Assembly: GCA_948146395.1 (NCBI GenBank)
Contig: OX411559.1
Span: forward strand, 38,136,715 to 38,200,714
Origin: Fragum whitleyi
Taxonomy: Eukaryota; Mollusca; Bivalvia; Cardiida; Cardiidae
DNA length: 64,000 nucleotides
Direction of reading: 5' to 3'
Below the pieces are notes generated by a model, which saw only the letters and a program-made list of their open reading frames with translations, searched no databases and was not told the DNA's origin. This document shows positions 1 to 10,689 of this stretch, piece after piece; positions within the stretch are counted from its first letter, which is position 1, and each line of letters begins with the position of its first letter. The position numbers were made by a program, and so were the translations under genes.

Positions 1-540
1 CCGAAAAAATAAACCAATTGACAAAGGATAATCAAATTGTGACAAAAAATAGATTGAAACAAAAAAATGAATCCGTCCAATAAACACCAACCAAACTGAC
101 TCAAACAAATACCCATTAAACTTATTACCTCTTGCATAATTAAAATAATATACGATGACATATCAATTATTTTAAAACCAATCAACAAAATTTGTTATTT
201 AAATTTTGACATTTTAGTGTATAAACTCTAGTATTGAAATGTTTCCAATTAAAAGAAAAGAGAACCAGCATGGCATCTGATCGCTAACCTGAATACAAGA
301 TGGGCAACTGGAAATTTGCACTCAACAATGTCATCAAATGAACGATTCTGTCAGGTTTGGTTGACCTTAATTCCAACCAGTTTGATTGGAGAAGAAGTTA
401 AAATAATTCAAAGGAAAAAAAAGTCCCGTCCCGTTGTGTAATGTCCACATTTGGCAGGACAATAAAAATCTAACGAAGGCATTTAGAAGGGTTACCCAAG
501 CAATGTTATCTTTTGAAAAATAAATCAACTTGCGTTTAAA
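1..540. other. AT-rich stretch, no gene seen
   Basis: AT-rich sequence with scattered stops in all frames. I see no exon, tRNA or clear repeat here. Confidence 0.5.
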
Positions 541-549
541 GCGGGATAA

Positions 550-860
550 AATTGGAAAACTGTTTGCACCGTTTTGTCATCCTGAACGCAGGGCAGCACT
601 GCGTTCAGGATGACAAAACGATGCAAACAAAGTTATCTAATTGTACGCTGCATTGCACGTGCACTTGCGTGCAAGGCGGGATAAAATTGGATAACTGTTT
701 GCAACGATTTGTCATCCTGAACATACAGCAGCACTGCGTTCAGGATACCAAAGCGCTCGCCCCGGACAGTCCTGTATTTCGCGAGCGCTTTGAGATGATA
801 CCCCGCTTTGCACGTGCACATTTCGTTTTCATCCTGAACACAGGGCAGTTTTTTACAGCG
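550..860. repeat. Foldback cluster, GCGTTCAGGATGA family
   Basis: Positions 550-592 and 600-642 are near-perfect inverted arms around a 7-nt loop (CTGCGTTCAGGATGACAAAA at the inner edge). A second, looser set of arms follows to about 850, including GCGAGCGCTTTGAGATGATA and ACCCCGCTTTGCACGTGCAC. The same building blocks recur at 30339-30480, 51736-51866, 56875-56997 and 62485-62635. No coding capacity; open frames across it are chance. Confidence 0.75.
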
Positions 861-1179
861 AACACTGTCTGTCTTGAAGCGCTTTCTAAATATGATTGGT
901 TGCTTGGCAATAAAGGGGACTCGATTGAAGAAAACTTTTAAAATATCTACAAGTTCATCAGAAAAAAAAACGTTTAAGATTTAAATACAATGAAGTGAAA
1001 AATATTTGTTTTTCATAAGTCCCCTTTTTCATGTGATTAAACGTCCAAACAAAACGAAAATCACGAGATTTCCTAGAAAATCGATAAAGGTCAAGTTGTC
1101 CGTTTTTTTTGTTTTTTTTAATCGCTTAGCAGTCACCTTGTGAAGTTGCCAGCCGAAAATCGCATGCGGCAAGCACGCG

Positions 1180-1543
1180 AAGGAAGCACATCGCTCAGGA
1201 TATGAGGCAGAAAACCGCTTACTAACGCTTGCGAGCGCTATGCTCTCCTGAACGCAAAGCTGAGCTTAAACTTCCGCGAAATCTAAGACTATTTGTGGAA
1301 ATCTGATTTCCTTTAAATATCACGACCTATTTTGAAATGCCATTCAAATACATTCAACGTAATTGTTGAATAATTGATTGCTTGTTTGCCGGCCTATTTT
1401 ACTAAACTATCTAGAGAGTCGTATTCTATAAATTTGACATATCAGACGAAAGGGAAGAAATGGGAACGCTGTAAAATATGATTAGAAAAAAATTAGCGTT
1501 AGTAAGCGGTTTTCTGCCTCATATCCTGAGCGATGTGCTTCCT
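1180..1543. repeat. 51-bp perfect inverted repeat with 260-bp spacer
   Basis: The segment 1181-1231 (starting AAGGAAGCACATCGCTCAGG) recurs as its exact reverse complement at about 1492-1543. The right arm ends only 3-4 nt before the tandem array starts. The spacer (1232-1491) is AT-rich and has no obvious gene. It may be the end of a foldback element whose other part was replaced by the array. Confidence 0.75.
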
Positions 1544-1546
1544 TGT

Positions 1547-3408
1547 AACTGATGTACAACATTTGAACGTAAAAACTTAACCAAGAATTTCTAGGTCTGA
1601 AAAAGGTTAAAATTCAATGAAATTCAATATGAAAATAATTAATCTTTGACTAGAAGCTGATATAATGGTAACAGAAGCATGTGTATAGTTTCCAAGCAAA
1701 AGCCTAGGTAGAAATAGAGATATAACTGATATACAACATTTGCACGTAAAAACTTAACCAGGAATTTCTAAGTCTGAAAAGGGTTAAAATTCCACTAAAT
1801 TCAATATCAGAGTATTGAATCTTTGTCAAAAAGCTTATATTATGGTCACAGAAGCATGTGCATAGTTTAAAGGCAATAGCTTTAGTTGAATAAGAGATAT
1901 TACAGATATACAACATTTGCATGTAAAAACTTAACCAGGAATTCCTAAGTCCAAAAAGGGTTAAAATTCCACTAAATTCAATACCATACAATTGAATCTT
2001 TGTCAGGAGGCTGATATTATGGTCACAGAAGCATGTGCATAGTTTCAAAGCAATAGCTTTAGTAGAAATAGAGATATTACAGATATACAACATTTGCACG
2101 TAAAAACTTAACCAAAAATTTCTAAGTCCGAAAAGGAGTAAAATTCCACTAAATTCAATACCAGAGTAATGAATCTTTGTCAAGAGGCTGATATTATGGT
2201 CACAGAAGCATGTGTAAAGTTTCAAAGCAATAGCTTTTATAGAAACAGAAATATTACAGATAAACATCATTTGCACGTAGAAACTTAACCAAGATTTTTA
2301 AGTCCGAAAAGGGTTAAAATTCCGCTAAATTCAATACCATAGAATCGAATCTTTGTCAAGAGGCTGATATTATGATCACAGAAGCATGTGTAAAGTTTTC
2401 AAGCAATAGCTTTAATAGAATAAGAGATATAACTGATGTACAACATTTGAACGTAAAAACTTAACCAAGAATTTCTAGGTCTGAAAAAGGTTAAAATTCA
2501 ATGAAATTCAATATGAAAATAATTAATCTTTGACTAGAAGCTGATATAATGGTAACAGAAGCATGTGTATAGTTTCCAAGCAAAAGCCTAGGTAGAAATA
2601 GAGATATAACTGATATACAACATTTGCACGTAAAAACTTAACCAGGAATTTCTAAGTCTGAAAAGGGTTAAAATTCCACTAAATTCAATATCAGAGTATT
2701 GAATCTTTGTCAAAAAGCTTATATTATGGTCACAGAAGCATGTGCATAGTTTCAAGGCAATAGCTTTAGTTGAATAAGAGATATTACAGATATACAACAT
2801 TTGCATGTAAAAACTTAACCAGGAATTCCTTAGTCCAAAAAGGGTTAAAATTCCCCTAAATTCAATACCATACAATTGAATCTTTGTCACGAAGCTGATA
2901 TTATGGTCACAGAAGCATGTGCATAGTTTCAAAGCAATAGCTTTAGTAGAAATAGAGATATTACAGATATACAACATTTGCACGTAAAAACTTAACCAAA
3001 AATTTCTAAGTCCGAAAAGGAGTAAAATTCCACTAAATTCAATACCAGAGTAATGAATCTTTGTCAAGAGGCTGATATTATGGTCACAGAAGCATGTGTA
3101 AAGTTTCAAAGCAATAGCTTTTATAGAAACAGAAATATTACAGATAAACATCATTTGCACGTAAAAACTTAACCAAGATTTCTCAGTCCGAAAAGGGTTA
3201 AAATTCCACTAAATTCAATATCAGAATATTGAATCTTTGTCTAGAGGCTGATATAATGGTCACAGAAGCATGTGCTAAGTTTCAAAGCAATAGCTTTGTT
3301 AGAAACAGAGATTTTAAACACTTGCACGTAAAAACTTAACCAAAGCATTACGCCGACGCCGACACCCGTGTGACCGGAATAGCCCCCCTATTCTTCGAAT
3401 AGTCGAGC
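1547..3408. repeat. 177-bp satellite array with 884-bp higher-order unit
   Basis: About ten monomers of roughly 177 bp, each with landmarks CGTAAAAACTTAACCAAG, GGTTAAAATTCCACTAAATT and GGTCACAGAAGCATGTGCA. Five monomers form an 884-bp unit present twice, 1547-2430 and 2431-about 3314, almost identical. The array ends in a unique tail (AAAGCATTACGCCGACGC, then CGAGCTAAAAA) shared with the second array at 10690-12038. Because 177 is divisible by 3, a 59-codon minus-strand frame stays open over three monomers; it is probably not a gene. Confidence 0.9.
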
Positions 3409-3515
3409 TAAAAATCAAGCTTAACTGCTCTAATATTTCCCCAAATGAACAGACTAATGAATGAACCCCTGTCTATTCACAATTTAATACTTTATTCAGG
3501 GACCACTCCCTTAAG

Positions 3516-3884
3516 CAGGGGTGTGGAATCCACTTGTCCCTAGACAAGTAAAAGCTGATTTCATTCTTGTCCAGGATCAAAATAAACTTGTCCCCAAAAA
3601 GTAGGTAGTAAAATATTGAGAAAACATTGTTTTTAATGAAGAAAATGCTGTAACCCAGCATTTTCTTCATTAATTACAACATTTTCTTCATTAAAAACAA
3701 TGTTTTCTTCCCTTTGGTACAAAAAAATGGATGACTTTTCTCCTGGACCTTTTTAGTACTGTATCAAGATTTGCACTGGTATCTACTTGTCCACGGACAA
3801 GTGGCCTAGAAAAAAGTACTTGCCCGCAAGTAGACTAGAAAAGCTTGTGTTGAACAAGTTGGGCATGGGAATTCCACATCCCTG
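3516..3884. mobile_element. MITE-like element, CAGGGGTGTGGAAT ends
   Basis: The ends are inverted: CAGGGGTGTGGAATCCACTT at the left, and a right end whose reverse complement starts CAGGGATGTGGAATTCC. The inside carries ACTTGTCC/GGACAAGT pairs and an internal hairpin (3618-3712: AAAACATTGTTTTTAATGAA against TTCATTAAAAACAATGTTTT). A related copy lies at 12217-12450. It is non-coding. Confidence 0.7.
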
Positions 3885-4213
3885 CCTCAAGTGACCTATT
3901 TTAGGTGGTCACTTAGCACAAGTATAACTGTACTCTCCTGCAGAGCTGGGTACCATTTATAACTGCTCGTATGCGAGAAAAGGGACCATCTGAGTAGTGC
4001 GTAAAGCGTCGACCCTAGTCAGACTACATAGACTGTGCAGATTGACTAGGGTCAAAACTTTTTGCACGGTACTTATTTTCTGAATCTAGAATGATCAGTC
4101 TACCTTTAAGTGAAAGGATCTTTGAAACTTTTGGTTGACCTATGCTAGATCAAATCTCATCTTAAATTATTCATTTTACTGAATTCCCGGATGGTCCCTT
4201 TTCGCGTGACGGG

Positions 4214-5151
4214 TCACATATTTTTAATATATTTCATCATACCTCCATAGTCCAACATGGCCATGTCGTCAGTTCTGCACAAGTTCGCTTCAGCTCCACT
4301 GTTAATCAACTGTTTCAACAACTCAAGTCTTCTAATGTCCGAATCCCACAAAAGGTAGGTATCTTCCGTTAAAAGATGATCTTTCAAATCTTGGGGTGGA
4401 ATAGACCTTGACCTTTCATAGTAATCAAAAGCTGTCGCAACAACTGTACGAATCGGGAAAAAATTGGAGGAAGAAACTTGACAGTAGCAAACAGCGCTCA
4501 GAACAGAATTCCCATCGATGTCTAAGATAGTTAGATCAGCACCACATTGTAACAAAAGGTTTACGATGTTTGTATATACAAAATAAGTGCTATAAAATAA
4601 AGGCGTCCAGTTGAAATTATCCTTGGCATTTACATCATGTCCATTTTCTAAAAGATATTTGGCTACATCATAATGCGCGCTCTCACAGGCTCGATGTAAA
4701 GCTGAACAACCGCTGAAGTCTCTAGCATTTATATTTGCCGATTTTTTCAACAAATAATGGACCATCTTAAGCTGACCGAACTTCGCAGCAAAATGAAGAG
4801 GCGTACATCCAGCTTTGTCCTGTACTTCTAGGTCACATGATTCTGCTTTCGATTCTTCAATAATGATTCTAGCAATTTCAACATTTCCTCTAGCTGCTAC
4901 AGTATGTAATGCTTTAAGGTTTCTTGGTGTGAAATCTCCAAGATTTGGATAAGCTCCCCCTTTAAGCAGTATCGTAACAATATTGCTAGAGATCTCATCT
5001 TGTTCAACAGCGTGTGTCAAAGGTGTCTTGACGAGAAGAATTTGAGAATTAGTGTCAACACCAGATTTTACCAAATTCTCAAGAAGGGTGTTGTTACATC
5101 TCTCTATGGCACCGACCATTCGAAACTGAAGCTCTTTCTGAAACCTCTTTT
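4214..5151 (-). CDS. Ankyrin-repeat exon
   Basis: Uninterrupted minus-strand frame. Counting from the frame's first Met at 5164, ankyrin units lie at about residues 28-45, 46-80, 83-116, 117-149, 150-182 and 183-215, with a last half unit near 286-302 (LELLKQLINSGAEANL). Best match to consensus: GCTPLHFAAKFGQLKMVHYL. The Met codon at 5164 lies inside a pyrimidine-rich acceptor (CTCTCTATCATGATCATTTCAG), so I favour an internal exon starting at 5151 over a single-exon gene starting at 5164. The exon either ends at the TGA at 4216-4214 or splices out at GGAG|GTATGA (4243/4242). Confidence 0.85.
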
Positions 5152-8100
5152 CTGAAATGATCATGATAGAGAGAGCTTAATTATAAGAGAAGAATATCAA
5201 TTGATCAATAATTGAATGAACAACAGGCTTGAAAAATAAAATACTGTGAAATCCTTTTAACCCTTGTCATGCTGAACCCGGAATATTCCTGCTTTGACAG
5301 GAGCTATAGACAAACATCAGCCTGCACATCATCTTCACGAGTCAAGGGGTATCGAATCAATAGCTTCTTCGAATACCCCTTGACTGAATGAATAGGTAAA
5401 TTCTGTACGATTTATTTTTTGCCGACCAATCAAAAGGTCAAAAGCTATTTCTGTAACTGCCAATCAGAGAGCTTCTTACAAACAGAATATGTACCATTTA
5501 ATCTCTATGGCAACCTTTTGTATAATGACGACTGTGTAGATAATCCCTTCATTCCTGGTTTAAAGAAAATGCGTCGCCTTTTTTGTTTGTCTTTATTTGG
5601 TGACTGGTTAATTTATAAAATCAACAAAATATAATTCAATTCCTTTTTCATAATTTATTCGAATGCTAAGCTTTGTTTTCATTATTATTGAACATTATCT
5701 TTATTCTTATAATATTTCTATGTAAACTAAAATAACTCTATTTGCAATATATGAAAAAAGAAAGTATTGTTATTAAATTACACCCTGTCCTCAATGTCGT
5801 GCATTATTATTAAAACTTCAATAAAACATGTGCGCAAATGGTCAAGTTAAGGCACTACTAGATGACAAAATCTTAGACTGTTTCAATTTTAAACACATTC
5901 TAATTTCAAAAAAGAAGACAATAAAGTTTAGGTGATGTTTTTTATCCCTATACTATTTTTGTCGCCTAAAAAATAACATGAAATGGTTTTGAGTTAATCT
6001 ATTTCCACCACCACCACCACTACATACACACCAACACTCCGCCCATCATAAATCAAATTCTGTAATATATTTGGGAGTAAGAAAACGAAAAAAAAAAAAA
6101 ATCATTACGACATTTGAAGAAGTAATTTTGAATAAGTAACAAGTAACAATTTTCAGCAAATTTTCCATAATATATGGAATATAATCAACGGGCGACCAAA
6201 GCTACTTAATCATCTTTTGAATTTAAGCTGTAGCCTCGAGATTTTGACTGCCCAATCACAATACACGAATATTTCATATAAGAAACGAAAATCAAATAAT
6301 CCTTTTTTTAGAAACAATGTGTAATTCGATTTTTATTGAACATTGCACGGTATTGCTTCGTTTAAAATGTCGCGAATGAATTGTTTCAAAGCAAGTATAA
6401 ATTTGAAATTTACCTTAACCTTGTGACTACCTACAACAAAGGTATCTTTCAAATTAAAATAAATACATATATAATAAATTCTATTTATTTCTCTTAGGTC
6501 ATCTTATGTTCTTAAAGAAAAACCTGGTGGAAAAGACGGGGGAAATTTTCTGAAGTAAAGAATTAATACGAAATTTTAACTTAATTATCATTTCTATAAA
6601 TTATTTGTTTAAGACGGCTTAATTATTAAATTCGTTTCAATTTGCAAAATTTGGCGCACTTCAATATAGAATAATTCTGCTTTATTGGAGTTTCCCTTCG
6701 ATGAGGTTTAAAAATAGTGCAAACTTAAACCGGTATTGATGGATTAAATAACTTAAAAATTCAAATAAACATTGAAAAACCGTAATACATCGCAGGCAAA
6801 AAAAACTGAATTTGAGAACCTTTCAATGTACCATCAAATCATTAAAAAGATATATTGTCACACTAGATGTCATTTGAAAAGATATAGAAACTTCACACAG
6901 CCTTTTTGATTGTGTATTTCAGTCTTACTATGTGTCACTTTAAAACTGAAGAGGTTAAGCGCAATTCTAAGGGTTAAATTCACATCTGGCATGTAGCCCC
7001 GGGACATACTGACCTAACATACCTCCTGCTTTCGGACCTTTTTGTAAGAAGTTTACTGATTGGTCCGCCGCGTTTTCCGTTCTGTGACGTCACGCGTACA
7101 GAAATTACCCATTCAATCAGCCAAGGGTAAGATAAGTAAAACGTTCGTAACCCTTGGCTCGACAAGGTGCCTGCACATATATACAGTCTGATGTTAGTCT
7201 ACACCACCTGTTTCTCACTTTCAAACCAAATTGTCAATAAATTTAGTTTTTTCAAATAAAAATTGGCCTACAGTTGGTACTTTCAATGCTTTTTGCCCTT
7301 TGATTTTGATGAAAATTTCTAGGCAAAATTTATTCAGCATGAAAAAGGTTAATTACAGGGTTAATTACAGCAATAGTAACTCAATGCTTAACCCTTATCA
7401 TGCTGAATAACAAGAGCACCGCCTACGGGTGCCTACGCTCGGCTGTCGAGTGCTGGATAGTGGGAAAAAGTCTAAGTCAAAAAAGGGGCATAATTTGCAC
7501 AAAATGCATCTAGAGTTATCCCCCTTGATAGTATAGCTTGCTCTTTTGATGGTGAACATGTGTGCCAAGTTTCAAGTGAATGCCTTCAGTAGAACCAGAG
7601 ATATAACAAAATGTCAAAGTTTTCGCACGACGACGACAACGACAACGACGCCAACGACGACGACACGGAGGCTATAGCAATACCTCGGGTTTTCTCCGAA
7701 AACAGCCGAGCTAAAAATGTTGATAAAATTACACTTCAATCAAAGTGCTGAAGGCTCTGACAGAGGAAATTGTCTGTAAATATTTTTATTTTTAATTACA
7801 AGTCTTAACAAAATTCTTGCTGAAATAAAATAAATAAGTGGTGTAGATTAAGATAAAACTGCACTTATGTGCAGGCTGATCTTTGTCTATATCTCCTATC
7901 AAAACAGAAATATTCCGGGTTCAGCATGACAAGTGTTAATTAAAACTGACTTCGCTCACAAATGACCAACGAAAACCTCCTTTTTTTGTAGCAATTTCTT
8001 GTTAAAACCAACAAGTGAGTTGATAGGATTACACTGTATAATACATGTATTTAAAACCAAACACTAATAAAAATTTAGAGTTGCCATTAACACAATTCCT

Positions 8101-10302
8101 ATTAACAGGGTTGTGCTAGTGTTGGTAAATTAAGAGCCATTGACTCCTTAACCATGAAATTCTAGGGGTCAAAACTGATTTAAAAGGGGTCAAAACCACA
8201 GAAAAAAGCATGGTTTACAATTTAACTTTTTTGTAAGGGTATGAAGTAAGCAATTAATCTTTTAAATTCTTATTTTAGTAAACAATTTATATCATTGAAA
8301 ATTTAAGCGATACAACCCTGTTTTGACCCTTAGAAATTTCTCTAAAGGCTGTCATTTTCTAAATGTCCAAAAATGGTATTTCAGTTTTTTTTGGTCAAAA
8401 CCCTGGTTTAAGGGTGAAACACGAGTCCTTAAGCTACAACAAATTTTGTTGCTCACCATGTGTGTACATGGGTACATGTTTTGCTCTAGAGTCAGTTTTT
8501 TGAACTTCAAAAGTCTTAAATTATGCTATTTTGAACCTTAGAAATTTCTACCAAGGGGGTCATTTTGACCCCCTTGAGAGAAAATTAAAGGGTCAAAACC
8601 GGGTTTTAACACTAAATAAATGTATTTTGTTTAATATTTAGAATTCTATTTATTGATTGCTTCTTTTTTATCATTACAAGAGGACAATGATGGTCCTATA
8701 TCGCACACCTGTGTATCTTTGTCCAAATTAATTATTATCATATTTTCCAGCAAAAGTCGTAATTGTACTTTTAAGACTTGTGGTCTCTAGAGTGTTAACA
8801 AGAATTTTGTCATCAAGGCCCCTTTTCCCACAGATCCTGCCCATTTTCAAAAGGGTACATCCTTGTAACCTGAAAAACATTCTGACCAAATTTCATAAAG
8901 ATTGCACAATATTTGTGGCTTCTAGATTGTAAATAAGAAAATTATCATTAAAGCTTCTTTTCCCATGAAATGGCATGGATCCTTCCCATTTTCAATAGGC
9001 TTCATCCTTGTGACCTGACAATCATTCTGACCACATTTCATGATGATTGGTTCATATTTGTGGCCTCTAGAGCATAAACAAGAAAATTGTCATTAAGGCC
9101 CCTTTTCCCATGATATGGCATGGATCCTTCCCATTTTCAATAGGCTTCATCCTTGTGACCTGACAATTATTCTGACCAAGGTTCATGATGATTGGTTCAT
9201 ATTTGTAGCCTCTAGAGTGCAAACTTTTAAATTGTTGACGCCTGACGACTCACCATGCACGATGCATGACGGACATTCAATGATCATAAAAGCTCCCCTT
9301 GAGCACGATCCTTGAGCAAGATGTGCTCAGTTGAGCTAAAAACTTTAATTCACTCTGAAACCTGGAAAATTCTATTCAAAATTTACTTTTTTTTCTGTTG
9401 TTTTGACCCCTTTAGAATGAGTTTTGAACCCAGAATCTCATGGTTTAGGAGTCAATAACTCCTCAATTTTAAACAATTTCACTGGCCAAATTACCTCCCT
9501 TATGGTACTTTTCCTCATTATGCAGGGCTTAGCCTGCCCTTAGCCAATTTAGCCATTGGCTAAAATTCCGAAAAATTGGCTAAAAAAAATTCAATTGGCT
9601 AAAATGCTGACCTAGGGTGGATATAATTGACACCCCTAGAATTAAGAGTTAAAGAAAATATTGTGGAAAAGGAAGAAATGATTTGAAACAAGCAATTTCT
9701 CTTTTACTCACAATATTTTGTCAGACTGTTCCCACTGCTTCTTCAAAATGGGGTTAAAAATGGATATTTTGCAGCATGCATGTACCCCCTCTTTAAGAGA
9801 CAAAGAAGGCTGCTTGCAATAATTAGTGGGTACAAGATTCTATTTGGGGGTAAATCACACATAGCATGGTATTATTTCATTTTGAAAGCATGCTTTATTG
9901 TTTATGTAATCTCAAACCTTTAAATTTGGCCCTGATGTTTAAAATCAAACAAAATGGCAAAGGGTTTCAAAGGCTACACCAGAGTTTGACACTAACAATT
10001 TTTTGCCACCAGCCTTAAGGACCTATTAACCTAAAATATTACAGGTCCTTCATGAGCAATTAAGGGATTATGACAAGAAATTTCTTCTTTTTCTAACAAT
10101 ATTTTATGTTTGGCAAATTTTAGTATTGAGAAGGCATATATTTTTCAACTGAGCTAATCGGGCTGTCAATCCCTGTCTTACCCTTACCTTTAAAAGGATC
10201 ATCCTCATCATCCAGTTCAGGGGGCGGACTCCAGGGTTTCGGAGGCGGAGGAGGGGGTGGAGGAGAGGGCGGGGCCTTCAGTACCCTGGGTGGATCTGTC
10301 AT
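4214..10302 (-). CDS. Ankyrin-repeat protein with proline-rich N-terminus (two exons inferred)
   Basis: Inferred spliced gene. Exon A (10302-10188) gives a 38-residue N-terminus: a Pro-rich run (eight prolines in a row near residues 14-21), then acidic ELDDEDDPFK. It ends AAAG|GTAAGG, phase 1. Exon B (5151-4214) follows an acceptor ending CATTTCAG and also needs phase 1, so the join gives DDPFK-E-KRFQKELQF. The protein would be about 350 residues, with five to six ankyrin repeats and canonical TPLHFAAKFG...VHYLL spacing. Ankyrin repeats are binding scaffolds; the partner is unknown. The acidic/Pro-rich head could bind SH3 or WW domains (inference). A SOCS box, as in ASB proteins, is not visible, but a possible donor at 4242 means the C-terminus may lie in further exons. 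The intron holds three element clusters. Confidence 0.6.
5256..5335. repeat. Fragment of the CCCTTGTCATGCTGAA element
   Basis: It matches, in inverted orientation, the right end of the element at 7388-7939 (CTTGTCATGCTGAACCCGGA, then a match to the GCAGGCTGATCTTTGTCTA region). It lies in the ankyrin-gene 5' flank or intron. Confidence 0.6.
5340..7387. other. AT-rich intronic stretch, no gene seen
   Basis: Low-complexity AT-rich DNA with a short CAC run near 6006 and a poly-A run near 6090. Short frames here (for example near 5419-5634 and 6980-7165) lack splice support, family resemblance or convincing starts. If the two-exon ankyrin model is right, this is intron. Confidence 0.5.
7388..7939. 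mobile_element. MITE with TTAACCCTTATCATGCTGAA ends, interrupted by a second element
   Basis: The outer inverted ends are TTAACCCTTATCATGCTGAA and its near complement TTCAGCATGACAAGTGTTAA. Inside lies a different element at about 7409-7719, starting AACAAGAGC and ending CGAGCTAAAAA, the same ends as the satellite-bearing element at 10690-12038. It carries one degenerate core unit (GTGCCAAGTTTCAAGTGAAT) and a CGACGACGACAACGACAACG stretch. The order shows the AACAAGAG element arrived later. Confidence 0.7.
8106..9485. mobile_element. Composite: GGGTCAAAA-rich MITE split by an AGCTCACCTGAG-type element
   Basis: The outer element is a member of the family also seen at 16166-16427 and 23327-23705: it has ends like CAGGGYTBGTGCTAGT, repeated TTAGAAATTTCTCC, and GGGGTCA blocks. 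Inside it (about 8676-9343) lies an inverted member of the family at 29126-29632, with its end TTGAGCTAAAAAC and three roughly 120-bp core units (GACCTGACAATCATTCTGAC, TGATATGGCATGGATCCTTC). Confidence 0.7.
9486..10120. other. Intronic stretch with a small ATTGGCTAAA repeat
   Basis: At 9537-9605 there is a short cluster of ATTGGCTAAAATTCCGAAAA-like units, some inverted (TTTAGCCATTGGCTAAA). The rest is AT-rich with no exon I can support. Confidence 0.45.
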
Positions 10303-10379
10303 TCAGTTGCCCATGGTGACAGAATGGCAGAGCTCGTACTGCTTTCAAAGGGAGAAGTGCCAGGAGTCACTTAGTGTAC
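10188..10379 (-). CDS. Proline-rich first coding exon of the ankyrin gene
   Basis: Minus strand: acceptor ATCTTTTTCCAG (ends 10380), a 77-nt 5' UTR, ATG at 10302, and a donor AAAG|GTAAGG (10188/10187). A second donor, GTAAGA, lies 6 nt further on, so an in-frame Gly-Lys insertion is possible. Just upstream sits CACCATGGGCAACTGAATG: a strong-context ATG opens a three-codon upstream frame (Met-Gly-Asn-stop) in the same frame, whose stop directly abuts the main ATG. All frames upstream are stopped, so the main start is well fixed. Whether the upstream frame is regulatory or a mutated longer N-terminus cannot be told. Confidence 0.55.
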
Positions 10380-10689
10380 CTGGAAAAAGATATTTTATGC
10401 TCAGGGCCTTCTCTGGGGGTCGCCATTGTCGCCAAATGTGAAAATGAAGAGAATTTTGTGATAATAAATTGAAATTGACCCATCAGTAATTTTTGATTTT
10501 GACATAGGCTGAGATGATATTGTGTTACAGACACGCTCAAGAGTAACTGGTAATTAATTGAGGTAAAAGGCATGTGTGAAGATATAACATCTTGGCTACC
10601 CTTAACACTTCTGTGATTGTTTACAAAAATTAACTGTCAATTAAATGTTAATTGACCTTTAAATACCCTCCCCCTTGAGGATGAGTTAT

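Noticed and set aside
1704..3160. Two 190-codon minus-strand frames with 59-residue repeats, almost identical
   Set aside because: They follow the 177-bp satellite exactly (59 x 3), start and stop inside monomers, and the peptide has no family resemblance. An open frame is expected when a monomer length is divisible by three.
5164..5164. Met at 5164 as start of a single-exon ankyrin gene
   Set aside because: The codon is within a pyrimidine-rich acceptor and a phase-matched upstream coding exon exists; the single-exon model remains possible if RNA shows it.
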